Shown here piece by piece: positions 62,403 through 64,000 of a stretch of DNA of 64,000 nt; the first letter of the stretch is position 1; each line of letters opens with the position of its first letter. The position numbers were made by a program, and so were the translations under genes. The notes beneath the pieces are model-generated. The model was not told where the DNA came from and ran no database searches. It was given only the letters and a program-made list of their open reading frames with translations. Source of the DNA: Hydrogenophilales bacterium (GTDB taxonomy: Bacteria; Pseudomonadota; Gammaproteobacteria; Burkholderiales; Thiobacillaceae); NCBI GenBank assembly GCA_016703155.1, contig JADJCP010000002.1, forward strand, positions 62,001 to 126,000, written 5' to 3'.

Positions 62403-64000
62403 TCACCATTTCCCGCTCCCCCCGCTACGCCCAGGTAGCTTCTTAGACTTATCTTTGGCCTCGTCGACCACGCCGGCATCATCCCATAGGGAATTGTGCG
62501 GACTGATCTTGCCGGCCTTGCCGGTGTAGTCCCGCTGCACCCCGGTTTCCCCGGCTTTCACTTCTGTGCGCCCTCGGTCGATCTCCTTCGAATTCCCTGC
62601 CTTAGCACCTTCCACTTCGTTTATAACGCCTGCGCCCTTCTTCGCCGGATCTTGCCAGCCGGGCGGCATCGGGACAACCTGGCGGGCATCGGTCTCGTAC
62701 TGGTCGCGTACCGCTTCCATGGTGATGGGCTTGCCATCAAGGGACGGCAGACCCGGGGCCGGCATCGCCTTATAGCGGTCGCCTAAATCGCTGTTCGCCT
62801 CCGGCGCCATCGGGAATCGGGTCGGTGCGAATCCGGCCCTCTCCATCCAGGCCGGCGAACCGTCCAAAGTGCGCCCCATTTCCCCCTCGCTGAAGAACTT
62901 GTTCATCCAGTACGCGGCCTTGTCCCCGGTCAGTTCGCCCATGTCCCGGATGCCGTACTCGCCGCCGGCGCCCAGGGCATTCCGTTGGACATAGTTGTGG
63001 AACTCGGGCACCCAATTGATCTCGCCGCGCGCCGCCATGGCCATTACCCGCTCGGCGCTTTGCCGATACTCCTGGGACTCTTCGTGGGAGCGTTGCGAGG
63101 CCTCGGTATGGGTCAAGGTTTCCTGGTGTCCTGCCTGAATCAGCTTGGCGTGCTCGTCGCCTTGGGTTATCCGTTTCTGGAAGTCCCTGCTATGCACGAA
63201 TTCGTCGGCCAGGGTCTTGGTGTCGGTGATGCCCACGGCATGCGCCGCTTCGCGGGCTCTGCCAAGGGCCTCGGTGACTTGGTTTTCGTTTACCTGTTGA
63301 CCGGTCGCCTTTACTGCAAGAGGAACAATATCAGCCAAGGTGGGTGATGAAATAGCCAGTGCAATCAGATTGCTTGCCTTGGCCGTATCCGAAATCTTCA
63401 AGTCGCTGGCTAGCTTGTCGCGGATGTCATGCAGGCGATCGAGCTTGGTGGCGAGGCTGGCGTTTTCGCCATGGCGCCAGCCTTCGCCGAAGACCTTGTC
63501 CATGCCGAAGCGCTGGGTATAGCCATCGATCTGGGTGAGCGTCGCGGCATGGGAACGCTGCGCGGCTTCCGATTCCTGCGAGGCGATGCGCTCGGCATTC
63601 GCCGAGGCCACGCCGAGCCGCTGACCGATTTCCGTCGACGTGCCCAGAGACACGGCAGACTGCCCCAGATTGGCCCGGTACCGAAGATCGCCGTTCAAGA
63701 TGTCTTGGCTGCGGGTGCCCAGGGCGTTGGTATCCTGGCTCATGAAGGCGCTGGTGTAGTTCGGCGCCAGGTCGATCTTGTCCAAGGACAGGTTGCCTGC
63801 GTAATCCCCGGCCTGGCGTGAGCCGAAGCTGGCCGAGGTGCCCATCGCGGTCATAAAGCCAATGCCGGCGTTGGCCAGCTTGTCCATGCCGAAAACGATG
63901 GCGCTGGCGATCACCGGCACCGAGATCAGCAGCCAACTGGTGATGGCCAACTCGGACATGGTGGTGTCGTAGATGGTCGGTGCCGTGGTCAAGGTGAGCC
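62403..64000 (-). CDS. traG: TraG C-terminal part of a second conjugation operon (runs off the right edge)
   Basis: The frame stays open to the window end; the visible 530 residues begin near LTTAPTIYDTTMSELAITSW. It is very similar to copy 1 (about 85-90% by eye). At SQDTNALGTRSQDILNGDLR it is continuous, where copy 1 has a frame break. The C-terminal KISPHNSLWDDAGVVDEAKD and KKLPGRSGGSGKW end is the same. The rest of this second tra operon should lie to the right. Confidence 0.9.
   Translation of the reverse strand, partial: LTLTTAPTIYDTTMSELAITSWLLISVPVIASAIVFGMDKLANAGIGFMTAMGTSASFGSRQAGDYAGNLSLDKIDLAPNYTSAFMSQDTNALGTRSQDILNGDLRYRANLGQSAVSLGTSTEIGQRLGVASANAERIASQESEAAQRSHAATLTQIDGYTQRFGMDKVFGEGWRHGENASLATKLDRLHDIRDKLASDLKISDTAKASNLIALAISSPTLADIVPLAVKATGQQVNENQVTEALGRAREAAHAVGITDTKTLADEFVHSRDFQKRITQGDEHAKLIQAGHQETLTHTEASQRSHEESQEYRQSAERVMAMAARGEINWVPEFHNYVQRNALGAGGEYGIRDMGELTGDKAAYWMNKFFSEGEMGRTLDGSPAWMERAGFAPTRFPMAPEANSDLGDRYKAMPAPGLPSLDGKPITMEAVRDQYETDARQVVPMPPGWQDPAKKGAGVINEVEGAKAGNSKEIDRGRTEVKAGETGVQRDYTGKAGKISPHNSLWDDAGVVDEAKDKSKKLPGRSGGSGKW

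Overview
The window looks like chromosomal accessory DNA from a GC-rich proteobacterium, most likely a betaproteobacterium. Pointers are a secreted protein with choice-of-anchor U and IPTL-CTERM features, a SigF/NrsF/YedY/methionine-rich-peptide operon of the kind described in Azospira, F-type conjugation genes and a recombinase-in-trio element. I saw no rRNA, tRNA or CRISPR array. The lineage is inference.

Layout. 1-5.4 kb: a vWA-domain protein, a DUF4258-like protein, a DUF3142 protein with an exported partner, and a WYL regulator. 5.5-6.0 kb: a MazEF-type toxin-antitoxin pair. 6.1-26.4 kb: a nearly complete F-type conjugation operon on the minus strand. It begins with a lytic transglycosylase and pilin (traA) and runs through traL, E, K, B, dsbC, V, C, trbI, a signal peptidase, W, U, trbC, N, F, H and G to a small-protein/OmpA-lipoprotein tail. 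27.0-29.4 kb: an SOS cassette (SRAP, then divergent umuD and umuC). 30-32.4 kb: a membrane methyltransferase and an IPTL-CTERM protein. 32.5-36.2 kb: an ISL3 element, an IS1182 element and a group II intron reverse-transcriptase scrap. 36.2-40.1 kb: two c-di-GMP genes. 40.8-46.5 kb: an oxidant-defence locus (msrB, msrA, mrpX-like, msrP, cytochrome b, DUF1223) divergent from an ECF sigma and its NrsF anti-sigma. 46.8-49.3 kb: a second copy of the SOS cassette. 49.4-51.0 kb: two secreted nuclease-like genes and a small membrane protein. 51.4-55.3 kb: a restriction-modification-like island with two adenine methyltransferases and a PLD-fold nuclease. 55.8-59.2 kb: a recombinase-in-trio element that has split an integrase gene. 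59.9-60.8 kb: a TacA/TacT-type pair. 61.0-64.0 kb: the tail of a second conjugation operon, the same order and strand as the first, running off the right edge.

How it fits together. Two related conjugative-element tails in one orientation, two SOS cassettes, several transposons and at least three stability or defence modules suggest stacked mobile elements around a short stretch of ordinary chromosome (c-di-GMP and oxidant-repair genes). The best regulatory signals are GAAC-N4-GTTC operators abutting the -10 box of both umuD genes, divergent GTAACC-N16-CGAA promoters in the SigF locus, and palindromes before three toxin-antitoxin-like genes.

Caution on quality. Ten otherwise conserved loci are broken by single-base indels, most of them in short homopolymers, and undoing them restores family-typical lengths. 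I annotate these as genes with frame breaks, probably base-calling errors, and keep the word pseudogene for loci with additional damage.
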